Positions 1-7,466 of a stretch of DNA of 64,000 nucleotides are shown here, one piece after another. Under the pieces are notes generated by a model, which was not told the DNA's origin, made no database searches, and was given only the letters and a program-made list of their open reading frames with translations. The DNA comes from Bradyrhizobium sp. BR13661. GTDB taxonomy: Bacteria; Pseudomonadota; Alphaproteobacteria; Rhizobiales; Xanthobacteraceae. The translations under genes were made by a program, and so were the position numbers. Numbering within the stretch: the stretch's first letter is position 1; each line of letters opens with the position of its first letter. The DNA is taken from positions 1 to 64,000 of the forward strand of contig NZ_JARXWB010000019.1 in the NCBI RefSeq assembly GCF_029892425.1, given 5' to 3'.

Positions 1-180
1 GTCATTGACGATCGGACCCGACGACATCGGCCGACTGCAATGATTGGCGGCAACGGCCGCTCCCGACCTGTGCGTTTGCACACAACCAAGACCCACAGCC
101 GACATTGTAGGCACCCGGACGAACATCTAATGGTGTTCGTGATAGCTCCCGCGCAGGGCGACTATCTCTGAGTTCCACGG

Positions 181-537
181 GTGGAAACATATGCGATGCT
201 AGTCGGCGAATACGTCAGCCCCGATGGTCAGCTGAAATTTCTTGTGACCTGCCCGGACGGCGATTGGACGCTGGGCTTCGACGGATGTCCCGCCCACACG
301 CATGGGAGCATCCTTGCTGATCTGTCTGGTCTCGACGAGGTCACCGCAGTCGAACGCTATCTCGCTGACCTCATCGGTAATGTCAGCGTTATTGCGCTCA
401 GGCGGTTTTCTGGTGTTCTGAGCGATGCTTGGATAACCGATGATCCGGCCGAAGAAGTGGTGAGCTGGCAGAAGTACGGCGCTCCGGACGAGACGGTTGA
501 ATTTCGGCGATGGGATGGGAGCGTCGTACGGCCCTGA
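181..537 (+). CDS. Hypothetical protein, 118 aa
   Basis: I do not recognise this protein. It is an acidic soluble polypeptide with no signal peptide or membrane segment. It reads as a compact beta-rich domain, starting with an EYVSPDGQLKF stretch and ending in EFRRWDGSVV. The first codon given is GTG; an in-frame ATG at 196 would remove five residues and is equally plausible, because neither site has a strong ribosome binding site. It stands alone. The first copy of the dispersed hairpin repeat follows about 130 bases downstream. Codon use is coding-like. No function is proposed. Confidence 0.55.
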   Translation: METYAMLVGEYVSPDGQLKFLVTCPDGDWTLGFDGCPAHTHGSILADLSGLDEVTAVERYLADLIGNVSVIALRRFSGVLSDAWITDDPAEEVVSWQKYGAPDETVEFRRWDGSVVRP

Positions 538-669
538 GTTACGGCGTCCTACATAGATGACCGACCGTGCTCCGTCGCCTGTTGGCCCCTCAGCGGGCAA
601 GCCGGGCGCGATCGTGTAACATCTGCTTTCGGTCCAACACCGGACTTCAAAGTCGACCCATTCATTCGT

Positions 670-755
670 TTGATACGTCGGGCAAAACACCGGCATGATG
701 CCATCATCGAAACGAGTTTGGTTCGCCCGCCCGGTGCATCCGCGGCGGGCTTTCA
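670..755 (+). repeat. Dispersed hairpin repeat, copy 1 (candidate small RNA)
   Basis: First of five related copies. It carries TTGATA at 670-675, an 18-base spacer and CATGAT at 694-699. A hairpin at 725-750 follows, with arms GCCCGCC and GGCGGGC, then TTTC. This layout resembles a sigma70 promoter driving a short transcript that ends at an intrinsic terminator. The -35 and -10 hexamers are poorer here than in copies 4 and 5, so this copy may be decaying. Confidence 0.7.
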
Positions 756-781
756 TATGTCCGTAGTTTACGGGCTCTCAC

Positions 782-1054
782 CTAATAGGGGCTGAGCACG
801 CTATCGAGAAATTGCTCCTTTTCGCCGGGTGCGTAACCCTGACAAGCACCGAAATATGGTTCTGGCCTGTTACAGGGGTTGGCCGACCGATCATATTGCC
901 GCGGCGCATGGGCAAAACCCGAAGTCCGGCCCGACGGGTACACGTGATAATGGGGACGAGCCGCTCCGTGGCGGTGGTGCCCATGATGTTCACTTGCCGC
1001 GTTCGCAACCCCGCTCAGGGTTATCAAAACGCTCAAGGCCAAGATCGAACGCAT
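782..1054 (-). CDS. Small secreted His-rich protein, 90 aa
   Basis: The N-terminus is a clear Sec signal peptide: MRS, a hydrophobic core of about 14 residues, then an ANA-A cleavage site near residue 19. The mature part begins with a histidine-rich stretch (EHHGHHRHG) and holds two cysteines, so it could bind metal or be periplasmic. The ATG is preceded by a strong ribosome binding site (GGAGGAAG, read on the minus strand at about 1062-1070), which fixes the start. Small secreted proteins of this kind are common in Bradyrhizobium. The function is unknown, and metal binding is only an inference from the histidines. Confidence 0.7.
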   Translation of the reverse strand: MRSILALSVLITLSGVANAASEHHGHHRHGAARPHYHVYPSGRTSGFAHAPRQYDRSANPCNRPEPYFGACQGYAPGEKEQFLDSVLSPY

Positions 1055-1228
1055 CGCCGTCTTCCTCCGAAGTGTTCGCTCATTTGATCAATCATTAGCA
1101 CGAGGCAGCGTTCCAAAGACTTCCTTTTGCCCTGAGGCAGGTTCGGCCGATTGGGTTGAACCTGTGCCGCTTCCAGCGACACCAAGACATGCAGAGATAT
1201 TGTCTTGGTCGCCGTTGCCCTTCGCCAG

Positions 1229-1495
1229 ATGTCGCATGTAAATCCCGCTCTTGATCTGCTTTACCGGTTTGCCACGATCGGCTTCAGCATCTACCTGGCC
1301 CGCAAGGCCTGGTATGGCTATGTCGAGCGGAAGATCCTCTTCGTCAGTGACGACTGGCTCGACTGGTCGCGATGGTCGCGGCAGGAGTTTTACCGGGACA
1401 CCATGCCGATCCGCTACTGGATGCAGATGGTCGGCACGGTGTTCGGCTCGCTGCTGTGCCTCGTCGGTGCCATCATCGGCTGGCAGCCGAACTGA
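1229..1495 (+). CDS. Small membrane protein, 88 aa
   Basis: The protein has a hydrophobic segment near residues 8-25 and a second at the C-terminus (MVGTVFGSLLCLVGAIIGW). Between them lies an aromatic, charged stretch rich in tryptophan and tyrosine. It looks like a two-span inner-membrane protein. I chose ATG 1229; the frame stays open back to a TTG at 1205, but that would add eight residues without a better ribosome binding site. It is the first of a run of short same-strand genes. No function is recognised. Confidence 0.6.
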   Translation: MSHVNPALDLLYRFATIGFSIYLARKAWYGYVERKILFVSDDWLDWSRWSRQEFYRDTMPIRYWMQMVGTVFGSLLCLVGAIIGWQPN

Positions 1496-1612
1496 ACATC
1501 CGTCGCCGCGGCCTGCACTGGCGACGAAACAGCTTTGAAACAATCCTGAAACCAGATCTGTGTGAACGCCGTCACGCTTCGCCTCGACCAACGAAGCGAA
1601 AAGGAGACAACC

Positions 1613-1726
1613 ATGATGCAGGTCATTCAGGTCGGTTCGAAGGAAGAAGTCGCGTTGCTGCTGATGTTGTTCGGCACGCACACCCAGCCCGTCAGGAAGC
1701 CCAAGCCGAAATCGCGACAGCGCTGA
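1613..1726 (+). CDS. Small protein, 37 aa
   Basis: A short reading frame starts with two ATG codons directly behind AAAAGGAGAC, one of the best ribosome binding sites in this part of the window. The product has a helical first half (SKEEVALLLMLFG) and a basic proline-rich tail ending KPKPKSRQR. It stops ten bases before the next gene, which suggests co-transcription. It is easily missed because of its length. The function is unknown; the basic tail could bind nucleic acid or a membrane, but nothing further supports this. Confidence 0.5.
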   Translation: MMQVIQVGSKEEVALLLMLFGTHTQPVRKPKPKSRQR

Positions 1727-1736
1727 AGACGAACCC

Positions 1737-1985
1737 ATGTCGGGACTGGCCGATAGCCTGAGCTTTCTGCGTTTGCTGATCGCGCGCGGAGATCCAAAGG
1801 GAATTCCGCTCGCGATGGGCGCCATCGACGATTATCTCGCGATGGCGCCGGTCAGCGCGCGCCATCGCGGCCTGCGCGTGCTGCAGCAGGACGCGCTCGA
1901 TCTGCATGTCACCTCGGTCGGCGTGCAGCGCTCCTTCGCCGAGACGGTGGACGCCTATATCGAGCGGAAGCTGAAGGAAGAGTAG
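1737..1985 (+). CDS. Hypothetical protein, 82 aa
   Basis: A soluble, mostly helical small protein with no signal peptide or membrane segment. It begins MSGLADSLSFLRLLIARGD and ends with a charged helix (DAYIERKLKEE). The start lies ten bases after the preceding 37-aa gene, so the two probably form one transcript. I do not recognise a domain. Codon use is typical of the surrounding chromosome, which argues for a real gene rather than chance. Confidence 0.55.
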   Translation: MSGLADSLSFLRLLIARGDPKGIPLAMGAIDDYLAMAPVSARHRGLRVLQQDALDLHVTSVGVQRSFAETVDAYIERKLKEE

Positions 1986-2087
1986 AGGCTCTGGCTCTGG
2001 TTCGTCCCGGAAGCTGGCATCGCTCTTGCTGCACGAGGTCTTAATCCCGGCCCGGCCCGTCGGGCCGTTTCAGATTGAGGCGATCAC

Positions 2088-2345
2088 ATGCAGTCCATGT
2101 CCCGTTTCGACACCACCGCGTCCCTGCAGCTCCACGCGCTGATCTCCGACCTCTCCTGGCGGATCCAGATGCTCGACGGCGATATCGCCGAGGAGGAGTG
2201 CAGTTCCGGCAATGCCGACCCTCGCAGTCCCACCTATTCCATGCTGGCCCAGGCCTTGCGCGCGCGCCGCGATAATCTGCGGACCTCGATCGCCGTGCTG
2301 GAAGCGCAGATCGAGCGGACAGCGGAGATGTCGCGCGCGGCGTAG
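2088..2345 (+). CDS. Hypothetical helical protein, 85 aa
   Basis: The translation is almost entirely alpha-helical, with heptad-like leucines and an arginine-rich middle (ALRARRDNLRTSIAVLEAQIERT), so a short coiled coil is likely. The first residues MQSMSRFD offer two ATG starts (2088 and 2097), and the ribosome binding site is weak. It sits in a run of small same-strand genes. It is the kind of short, lineage-restricted protein often found in Bradyrhizobium. No catalytic motif is visible. Confidence 0.55.
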   Translation: MQSMSRFDTTASLQLHALISDLSWRIQMLDGDIAEEECSSGNADPRSPTYSMLAQALRARRDNLRTSIAVLEAQIERTAEMSRAA

Positions 2346-2492
2346 ACGAGCGGCCCGCAGGGTTCCAGGCGCACGGACTTGGCATATGTCAGGTTTGCTG
2401 CCGGATTGACCGGGGGGCATTTCGCGCCGTCCTTTAGGAACAAGTGTGCACTTTGACACTTAGGAACCCGCTGGCCAGGGAGGTTTCTGATC

Positions 2493-2666
2493 ATGACCGA
2501 GACGAGGGAAGCCGAGCATCACGTGCCTGGCCGCGCGCCGCCGGGACCATCCTGCCCTGCCTGCAAGACGCCGTCGCGCTACATCAACTCGATGCTCGAC
2601 GTGCGGCGCGAGCGGTCTGTCCTGATCTACCGGTGCGACGCCTGCCGCAAGGACATTTGGCAATGA
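2493..2666 (+). CDS. Zinc-ribbon-like small protein, 57 aa
   Basis: This short frame begins behind a good ribosome binding site (CAGGGAGG, about 2475-2482). It contains two CxxC knuckles: CPAC at residues 21-24 and CDAC at 48-51, about 24 residues apart. That is the spacing of a zinc ribbon. The rest is polar, with a basic DVRRERS stretch. Zinc ribbons usually bind nucleic acid or protein partners. The gene ends 18 bases before the next start, so the two are probably co-transcribed. The fold call rests only on the four cysteines. Confidence 0.6.
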   Translation: MTETREAEHHVPGRAPPGPSCPACKTPSRYINSMLDVRRERSVLIYRCDACRKDIWQ

Positions 2667-2684
2667 TGTCGAGGAGACGATGTC

Positions 2685-2906
2685 ATGATGGATTACCAGA
2701 CGCAGATCGAGAAGCTGCGCAAGGATGCCGCCGAATGCGCGCTGATCCGCGATCTCGCAACGGATAGCGCCAAGCGCGAGCTGTTCGAACGGCTCGCGAG
2801 CCATCTGACCGTTCTTGCGGACCAGGTCGAGCTGGCGATGCGGGACCGCACGTCCGGCGCCGGAGCCAGGGTCGCTTCCGAAAACGACGCTCCGTCATCG
2901 ACCTGA
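2685..2906 (+). CDS. Hypothetical helical protein, 73 aa
   Basis: A soluble protein starting MMDYQTQIEKLRKDAAECA, with heptad-like spacing over about 50 residues and a disordered serine/alanine tail. An AGGAGA ribosome binding site lies just upstream, within the end of the preceding zinc-ribbon gene. The two likely share a transcript. Proteins of this form are common small genes in Bradyrhizobium genomes. No domain is recognised and no function is proposed. Confidence 0.6.
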   Translation: MMDYQTQIEKLRKDAAECALIRDLATDSAKRELFERLASHLTVLADQVELAMRDRTSGAGARVASENDAPSST

Positions 2907-2994
2907 CGTGTCCGGTTGCGGCGGCTGTGGTCTCATCTCTGCTTTGAGGAACGCAGGGCGGCGCTCTGCATTCCCCAGACAGAGGAGGCTGGCC

Positions 2995-3242
2995 ATGCCG
3001 CGCTATTATTTCGATCTGCTGGAAGGCGATCTGCTCGCCGTCGATGAAGAAGGGCAGGAACTCTCGAGCCTGCGCGAGGTGCAGGCGAGGCTGCAAGGTC
3101 ACTCGCCGACATGGCGCGGGATGCGGTGGACGGCTTTCCGCCTGCGACGGGGCGTCAGGACATGGCGATCGAGGTTCGCGATGCATCTGGGCCCGTCATG
3201 CAGGTCAGGTTCACGTTCGAGGTCGAAAGCCTCAGGCACTAG
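2995..3242 (+). pseudogene. DUF6894-like gene broken by a one-base frameshift
   Basis: The start MPRYYFDLLEGDLLAVDEEGQEL follows an AGGAGG-like site and has the typical opening of the DUF6894 family of small rhizobial proteins. Translation in that frame loses sense after REVQAR (near 3088). Adding one G after position 3087 restores a sensible continuation, SLADMARDAVDGF to RFTFEVESLRH, ending at a TAG at 3240-3242. The full product would be about 82 residues, normal for the family. Either the gene is a recent pseudogene or the assembly has a one-base error in a G-rich run. The family name is from memory; the two-frame match is read directly. Confidence 0.7.
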
Positions 3243-3308
3243 CATGATCCGGACCCGAAGGGCCGCGTGAGCGCAAAGTGTGAAGCGGTTTTCCGAAAAG
3301 ATCATGCT
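3241..3308. repeat. Palindrome-bounded intergenic repeat
   Basis: The element starts with AGCATGATC (3241-3249) and ends with its exact reverse complement GATCATGCT (3300-3308). The sequence between contains GAAGCGGTTTTCCGAAAAG. I recall very similar elements scattered through Bradyrhizobium and Rhodopseudomonas intergenic DNA. It overlaps the stop codon of the broken gene before it. It may fold as an mRNA 3'-end structure or be a non-autonomous mobile repeat. Confidence 0.6.
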
Positions 3309-3372
3309 CAAACAAAGAGCGAAAGCGCGATGACGATTCAACCTGATCTCATCGCGCTTGAGCCGCAGGAGT

Positions 3373-3564
3373 TCACGCCTCCGGCGGCCAGGGGCCCTTC
3401 AGCTTGCCGATCTTGCGGCCAAGCTGCCACACCTCAACGTCACCGCGGCGCGTAAACCGCTGCGCAACGGCGAGGGCGGACGTGTCGGACGGGGCCTCGA
3501 ACGCCTCGGCGCCGCGGAAGACACCGTTCTCACCGACCAGATAGGCGCGATACTGCCCGCTCAT
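3373..3564 (-). CDS. Hypothetical protein, 63 aa
   Basis: A small soluble protein (MSGQYRAYLVGENGVFRGAEAFEA...) with alternating hydrophobic residues that suggest a compact beta-rich fold. Its ATG overlaps the stop codon of the upstream minus-strand gene by four bases, so the two are probably translationally coupled. Similar short proteins beginning with a GxYRAYL-type stretch are familiar from Bradyrhizobium. No ligand or catalytic motif is visible and no function is assigned. Confidence 0.6.
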   Translation of the reverse strand: MSGQYRAYLVGENGVFRGAEAFEAPSDTSALAVAQRFTRRGDVEVWQLGRKIGKLKGPWPPEA

Positions 3565-3761
3565 GTTGGCGCCCTCAGGCCCGGCGAATACAGCCAGGCC
3601 TCGATCTGGATCGCCGTCTCGTCCTGCCGCGCGCGGCGCAGCAGAATCTCGCGGCGCTGTCCCGGCGCGAGCGCGCGCGCTTCTTCGCGCAATCGCGCCG
3701 CTTGGTCGGCGAGCCTCTCGTGAAGTGATTTGGTCTGCTTGAAACGACGGCGCTTCAACAT
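3561..3761 (-). CDS. Hypothetical basic helical protein, 66 aa
   Basis: It starts MLKRRRFKQTKSLHERLADQAARLREEA and is strongly basic and helical. The frame stays open upstream, but the extension is low in coding character. AGGGAG lies just before the chosen ATG at 3759-3761. The C-terminus overlaps the start of the next minus-strand gene by four bases, giving a two-gene unit. The arginine-rich start could contact nucleic acid; this is only an impression. No domain is recognised. Confidence 0.6.
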   Translation of the reverse strand: MLKRRRFKQTKSLHERLADQAARLREEARALAPGQRREILLRRARQDETAIQIEAWLYSPGLRAPT

Positions 3762-4123
3762 GGCGCTGCTCCCTTGTTCGAGGTGGGCGGGAGCGCGACG
3801 GGCGTTCTCATCACCGATATGTGCCACGGGCCTTGCGGTGTTGATTAACTGTACGACTCGTACTGCGGAGAGTCTCCAACATTTGAGGGGTCGGCGCGCC
3901 ATCCCGCACACGTCTTTGCGATATGCTATTTGCGCCTTTTCAGCCGCTTACTCATCTTGCTTGCTGGCAAGCCGGCCCGTTCCGCCGTTAGGAACCACGC
4001 CTGGGGCCCCGGCTTGATGGCGTGGCCGGTCTCCCGCCGATTGACCGGCCTGGAATGGCGGCTCCGGCGCCAAAGCCCCCCCCGTCAGCGCCGGGGCCGT
4101 TTCGGTTTATCCTGAAAATGAGC
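3762..4123. other. Intergenic stretch with no gene seen
   Basis: Neither strand gives a convincing reading frame here. The stretch should contain the promoter for the minus-strand pair that starts at 3761. A slightly AT-richer segment at about 3838-3860 (GTTGATTAACTG) is the only promoter-like sequence I can point to. Confidence 0.4.
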
Positions 4124-4212
4124 TTGATGCGTCGGGCAAAACAGGGGCATAATGGCATCATCGGAATTTCTGGTTCAGCCCGCGCGGGAAACGTCCATCG
4201 CGGGATTTTTGC
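4124..4212 (+). repeat. Dispersed hairpin repeat, copy 2 (candidate small RNA)
   Basis: TTGATG at 4124-4129, an 18-base spacer and a good -10 (CATAAT, 4148-4153) precede GGCATCATCGGAA. A hairpin follows, with arms CCCGCG (4179-4184) and CGCGGG (4199-4204), and then five T residues at 4206-4210. The T-run makes this one of the better terminator-like copies. It lies 160 bases before the tRNA relic. Confidence 0.7.
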
Positions 4213-4375
4213 TTTCGAACAAGCGAGAACGCCCCGGGATTCCCGGAAAGGGCGACCGAAACCGGATAAAAAGTGTCAGGGCGCGCCGATCCTCCCGACA
4301 CTCCTGCGTCCTTACACTCCTGTGTCGAAAGGTCCGTATCGGCCAAATTTAAGTGATTGATATTATGTCATTAAA

Positions 4376-4421
4376 TGGCGCGAGAGATGGGGCTCGAACC
4401 CGCGACCTCCGGCGTGACAGA
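4376..4421 (-). pseudogene. tRNA-Asp-like 3' half (relic or attachment site)
   Basis: Read on the minus strand, this gives the anticodon loop CTGTCAC (anticodon GTC, Asp), stem GCCGG, variable AGGTC, a T-arm with loop TTCGAGC, acceptor strand CTCTCGC, G, and CCA. All segment lengths match positions 32-76 of a tRNA. The T-stem has one C-A mismatch. The 5' half does not follow tRNA rules. However, GCGAGAGA, complementary to the acceptor strand, occurs at 4462-4469, which would close a 94-base molecule. A 3' tRNA fragment is the usual mark of integration at a tRNA gene, so this is probably an island boundary or a decayed tRNA. Confidence 0.6.
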
Positions 4422-4626
4422 CCACGGGGCCCCAATCGCATCAACGGTGGCTGACACTTCTGTCTCTCGCGGCGGCCGCGAATTCGATACAAAGTGTCAG
4501 GCCGTTTCATAATTGCTCTTTTCGGAACGTTTACCGGAATGTTGCAGGCTCTTCACTTGTCCTGCTAGGGTTCCACGCCTACCTGTCGCCACTTGCTCGC
4601 CTGCTCAATCAGAGGTTCTTGTTCGG

Positions 4627-5364
4627 ATGCCCGACTGGCTGATCCATCTGGTGCGTCTGACTGTATTTTCGACAGAGGTGATCGCGCCGTCAGAAAAATT
4701 CTGGATGCTCGCCACCGGCGAGCATGAGGCCGAAAACCGTACGTCGGTTGGCGGGGGCAAGCAGTATTCCGGGCACGATTTTGGCGGCTTGGTCCAGGTG
4801 GGCATTGTCGGCAACCGGCTCGATCTACTGTTGTTTGTCGATCCAGAGGTGGCTCAGCCGGGTATCGCGCCGACGGTCGGGCCCGCCAACGTGCTTTTGC
4901 CTGAATTCGAGCGGTTGGCCAGACAACTGCTCTCCGGACTTGAATTCCCCGTCAATCGAATTGCCTTCGGTGGTCAATTCTTTCTCGTGGCCAATTCTCG
5001 GCAGGAAAGCTATGAGCAGATTGTCGGCCTTGCAAAGTCAATCAGTATCGATCCCAATAGGGCTCGCGAGATGATCTTCCGGATCAACTGGCCGCTCGAC
5101 AGCCAGGTCGTGGCCGATCTGACGTTGAACCGGCTGACGACGCTTAGTTCGCTGATATTTGGACAGGTGATGCTTCAGCACCTTGTCCGGCAGGTGAGTG
5201 TTGTTCCGGCATCCAATGACATGGTCCACGTGACTAGCCTGGAGACCGATCACAATACGCCGGCCGAGCACACTGGTCCTTTTGAAAAAGAACAGCTGAT
5301 TCCTATATTTGAAGAGCTGTTCCGATTGAATTCGGAAAATTTGATTTCAGGCGAAGTTCGATGA
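4627..5364 (+). CDS. Unknown protein, first gene of a three-gene cassette
   Basis: About 245 residues with no signal peptide or clear membrane segment. The frame is open back to 4513, but ATG 4627 is preceded by an AGAGG site and starts a more coding-like segment (MPDWLIHLVRLTVFSTEVI). The C-terminal half is helical and acidic, ending with a glutamate-rich helix (EKEQLIPIFEELFRLNSEN). The stop overlaps the next start by four bases. The DNA is visibly less GC-rich than the flanking chromosome. The gene lies just inside the tRNA-like relic, which fits horizontal transfer. I do not recognise any domain. Confidence 0.7.
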   Translation: MPDWLIHLVRLTVFSTEVIAPSEKFWMLATGEHEAENRTSVGGGKQYSGHDFGGLVQVGIVGNRLDLLLFVDPEVAQPGIAPTVGPANVLLPEFERLARQLLSGLEFPVNRIAFGGQFFLVANSRQESYEQIVGLAKSISIDPNRAREMIFRINWPLDSQVVADLTLNRLTTLSSLIFGQVMLQHLVRQVSVVPASNDMVHVTSLETDHNTPAEHTGPFEKEQLIPIFEELFRLNSENLISGEVR

Positions 5365-6197
5365 GAAGCGCAGTTCTGGCACGGGATGATATCGATGCTC
5401 GCACCACGCCGGTGCGTGCGATCGAGGCAGCTACGGATGGGCTCTTCAATTCGATGAACGGTAACGGTGTCACCGTTCGCTGCGTTGATGTCGAGGTGAC
5501 GTCTTTCCAGCCAGTATATCGGTCGGATTTTGATACCTCTGCAACATTCATAGACCTGAATGTAGCTACCACGGTGCGCCGTCGGCACGTATCCGGGATG
5601 ACGGCGATCTATCGATCGGATTTTGAAACCTCCGCGATATTCAACCTCCGCCCCGCGCAGCAATCCGGGATGACGGCTATTATTGGAGGAGGGAGTAATT
5701 TTCTGACGCCGACCTATGGAGTTTTCTCCACATCGTGGGGAGGCAACTCGTCCTCATTTGCCTACATGGGCACCGGAAATGGTTGCATGCAGAGTCCGCT
5801 CCCACCGTCGGGCAATCTCGAAGATCTTCCAGTCTTGATCTTTAATTCCCCCGATCTGACGGCAACTATCGAGCAAATCCGCGAGACGCTTGAGAGTGGC
5901 AAGGTCGACGCCGAAGATCTCGCCGCGGCGACGCGCGCTGTCGACGAGGCTATTATATTCCTTCGTCGGAATAGGCTTCCTGGCAGGCCGCGCGTCATGA
6001 TGTCTGATGATGGCGTTCTCACGCTGCAATGGCGAAGCGAGACTATGGGAGCAGCGCTGATTTTTACCGGCGATGGTACCGTGTCAGTCGCGCTTAAGAA
6101 CGCCGAGACAAGCTACTCAAAAAGCCTCGAAGGCATTGCGCTGGATGCATGGGTGCCAGCGGCATTCGTCTCCATCGTTGAGGATATCGTCGGATAG
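5361..6197 (+). CDS. Unknown protein with internal repeat, second cassette gene
   Basis: 278 residues. The middle carries a degenerate duplication: YRSDFDTSATF at residues 53-63 and YRSDFETSAIF at 84-94, each followed by SGMTAI (78-83 and 102-107). A glycine/serine-rich linker (about 108-145) separates it from a helical segment (ATIEQIRETLESGKVDAEDLAAATRAVDEAIIFLRR). A beta-rich C-terminal part follows (VLTLQWRSETMGAALIFTGDGTV). The start overlaps the previous stop (ATGA). The repeated segment might be a targeting or binding motif. Nothing here matches a family I know. Confidence 0.65.
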   Translation: MRSAVLARDDIDARTTPVRAIEAATDGLFNSMNGNGVTVRCVDVEVTSFQPVYRSDFDTSATFIDLNVATTVRRRHVSGMTAIYRSDFETSAIFNLRPAQQSGMTAIIGGGSNFLTPTYGVFSTSWGGNSSSFAYMGTGNGCMQSPLPPSGNLEDLPVLIFNSPDLTATIEQIRETLESGKVDAEDLAAATRAVDEAIIFLRRNRLPGRPRVMMSDDGVLTLQWRSETMGAALIFTGDGTVSVALKNAETSYSKSLEGIALDAWVPAAFVSIVEDIVG

Positions 6198-6202
6198 CTT
6201 CC

Positions 6203-6757
6203 ATGTCGGAGTGCGACGAGGAGCAAAAGACGCAGCACCATCGCGGCCCTGGCAACGGCTTTGGGCCCGTGCAAGATGAAGAGATTATCTATTTTGCGGT
6301 CTTTGAGCAGACGCCCGTCGACGGAGGGAAGCTGGCGCTTGATTCTTTCGACAGCAAATCCATGAAGCGCGACGGACAGTCTGTCTCTCGTGCGTCGTTT
6401 ACAACGCGGGCGGTGTTCGACCAGGATGTTGTGAAGGCAGGGGCCAACCCGAAAGGGGAGATCAAAGGCGTTTCTTCGGCTCTGGTCCAAAAAGTTCGCT
6501 CACTGCAATCCCCCATCAAGCTGAATGCTTCCGAGGTGTCGGTACGTTCATTTTGCGTGTTGGACCACGTCCTGCCAGGTGACTATGATTCTCACGCAAC
6601 AATTTGTTTCGGAGAGCGGACCACCTCGCACGGCGCTGTCGTGCTTAGTCAAGGGCAAATCAAGTCAATTCGCCAAGCGGCTCGTCTCGAACTCGCCGAT
6701 GCCTTCGGGCCCATTCGGCCGATCGATGATGTCGAGTTTGCCGAGGATAATATTTAA
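6203..6757 (+). CDS. Unknown protein, third cassette gene
   Basis: 184 residues, soluble, starting five bases after the previous stop, so the three genes are almost certainly one operon. The first 25 residues are polar and probably disordered. The rest (IIYFAVFEQTPVDGG... onward) looks like a mixed alpha/beta domain with two conserved-looking cysteines near residues 117 and 135. Codon use and GC content match the two preceding genes and differ from the chromosome. No family is recognised. The operon ends facing the minus-strand SRAP gene. Confidence 0.65.
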   Translation: MSECDEEQKTQHHRGPGNGFGPVQDEEIIYFAVFEQTPVDGGKLALDSFDSKSMKRDGQSVSRASFTTRAVFDQDVVKAGANPKGEIKGVSSALVQKVRSLQSPIKLNASEVSVRSFCVLDHVLPGDYDSHATICFGERTTSHGAVVLSQGQIKSIRQAARLELADAFGPIRPIDDVEFAEDNI

Positions 6758-6800
6758 TCGCACGTTCCGGAATTCTGAAACAACGCGAGCTGCAAACTAC

Positions 6801-7466
6801 TCAAATAATCCCGACGTCTTCCTTGTCGCTCCCGCGGGCCACGATCGCGAGCGTGTCGTCTGGCAACGGTCGTTGCAGCGCCTTCGCTTCGTCCCACGGC
6901 GCCCGCAGCCACACGTCCCGCTCCTCATCCGTAGTCAGGATCACCGGCATCGCCTTCGGATGAATCGGCTCGACCACCGCATTCGGCCTGGTTGTGAGAA
7001 ATCCATAAACCTGATGCGGCCCCGGCACCGGCTTTGACTTCGTGCCGCGATCACCGTTGAAGGTGGTCCAGATGCCGGCGAATGCAAACAGCGGTCGCGA
7101 CTCCGCAAGCGCAAACCATACGATGTCTTTCTTCTTCGTCTCCGGGTTCGGCTCCGGCGCGTACTCGGCAAAGCTGTTGGCCGGCACGAGACACCGATGC
7201 TCCGGCCCGAGCCATTGCCGCCAGTGCTTGAAGGAAGGCATGCGGATGTTGGTCACTGGCGTGCCGCCCTTCTCCGGCGGCGGCGGCATGCCCCAGCGCA
7301 TCATCGCGATCTCGCGCTCGCCGTCGTCGCCATTGCGAATGACGGGGGCGGGGTAGTCCGGAAACACGCCGGGCATCGGCGGCAGATTGCCCTCATAGCG
7401 CCTGATAACGCGGAAGAGATCCGCGATCGCAGCCTGGTTGGTCGTGATCGAGTAGAGATTGCACAT
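6801..7466 (-). CDS. SRAP-family (YedK/HMCES-type) abasic-site peptidase
   Basis: 221 residues, normal for the SOS response-associated peptidase family. The protein starts MCNLYS, so Cys2 becomes the catalytic N-terminal nucleophile after methionine removal. The other family hallmarks are present: Asn73 in VTNIR, Glu101 in ANSFAEY, and His169 in HPKAMPVIL. Members form a covalent thiazolidine link with abasic sites in single-stranded DNA and protect them from nucleases. The gene stands alone, convergent with the unknown cassette and divergent from the small genes downstream. SRAP genes are often found in accessory DNA and on phages. Confidence 0.92.
   Translation of the reverse strand: MCNLYSITTNQAAIADLFRVIRRYEGNLPPMPGVFPDYPAPVIRNGDDGEREIAMMRWGMPPPPEKGGTPVTNIRMPSFKHWRQWLGPEHRCLVPANSFAEYAPEPNPETKKKDIVWFALAESRPLFAFAGIWTTFNGDRGTKSKPVPGPHQVYGFLTTRPNAVVEPIHPKAMPVILTTDEERDVWLRAPWDEAKALQRPLPDDTLAIVARGSDKEDVGII

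Noticed and set aside
4376-4469. Reading the 94-base tRNA-like closed form as selenocysteine tRNA
   Set aside because: The anticodon-loop bases are CTGTCAC, which place GTC (Asp) at the anticodon, and the 5' half does not form the D-arm or long variable arm of tRNA-Sec.
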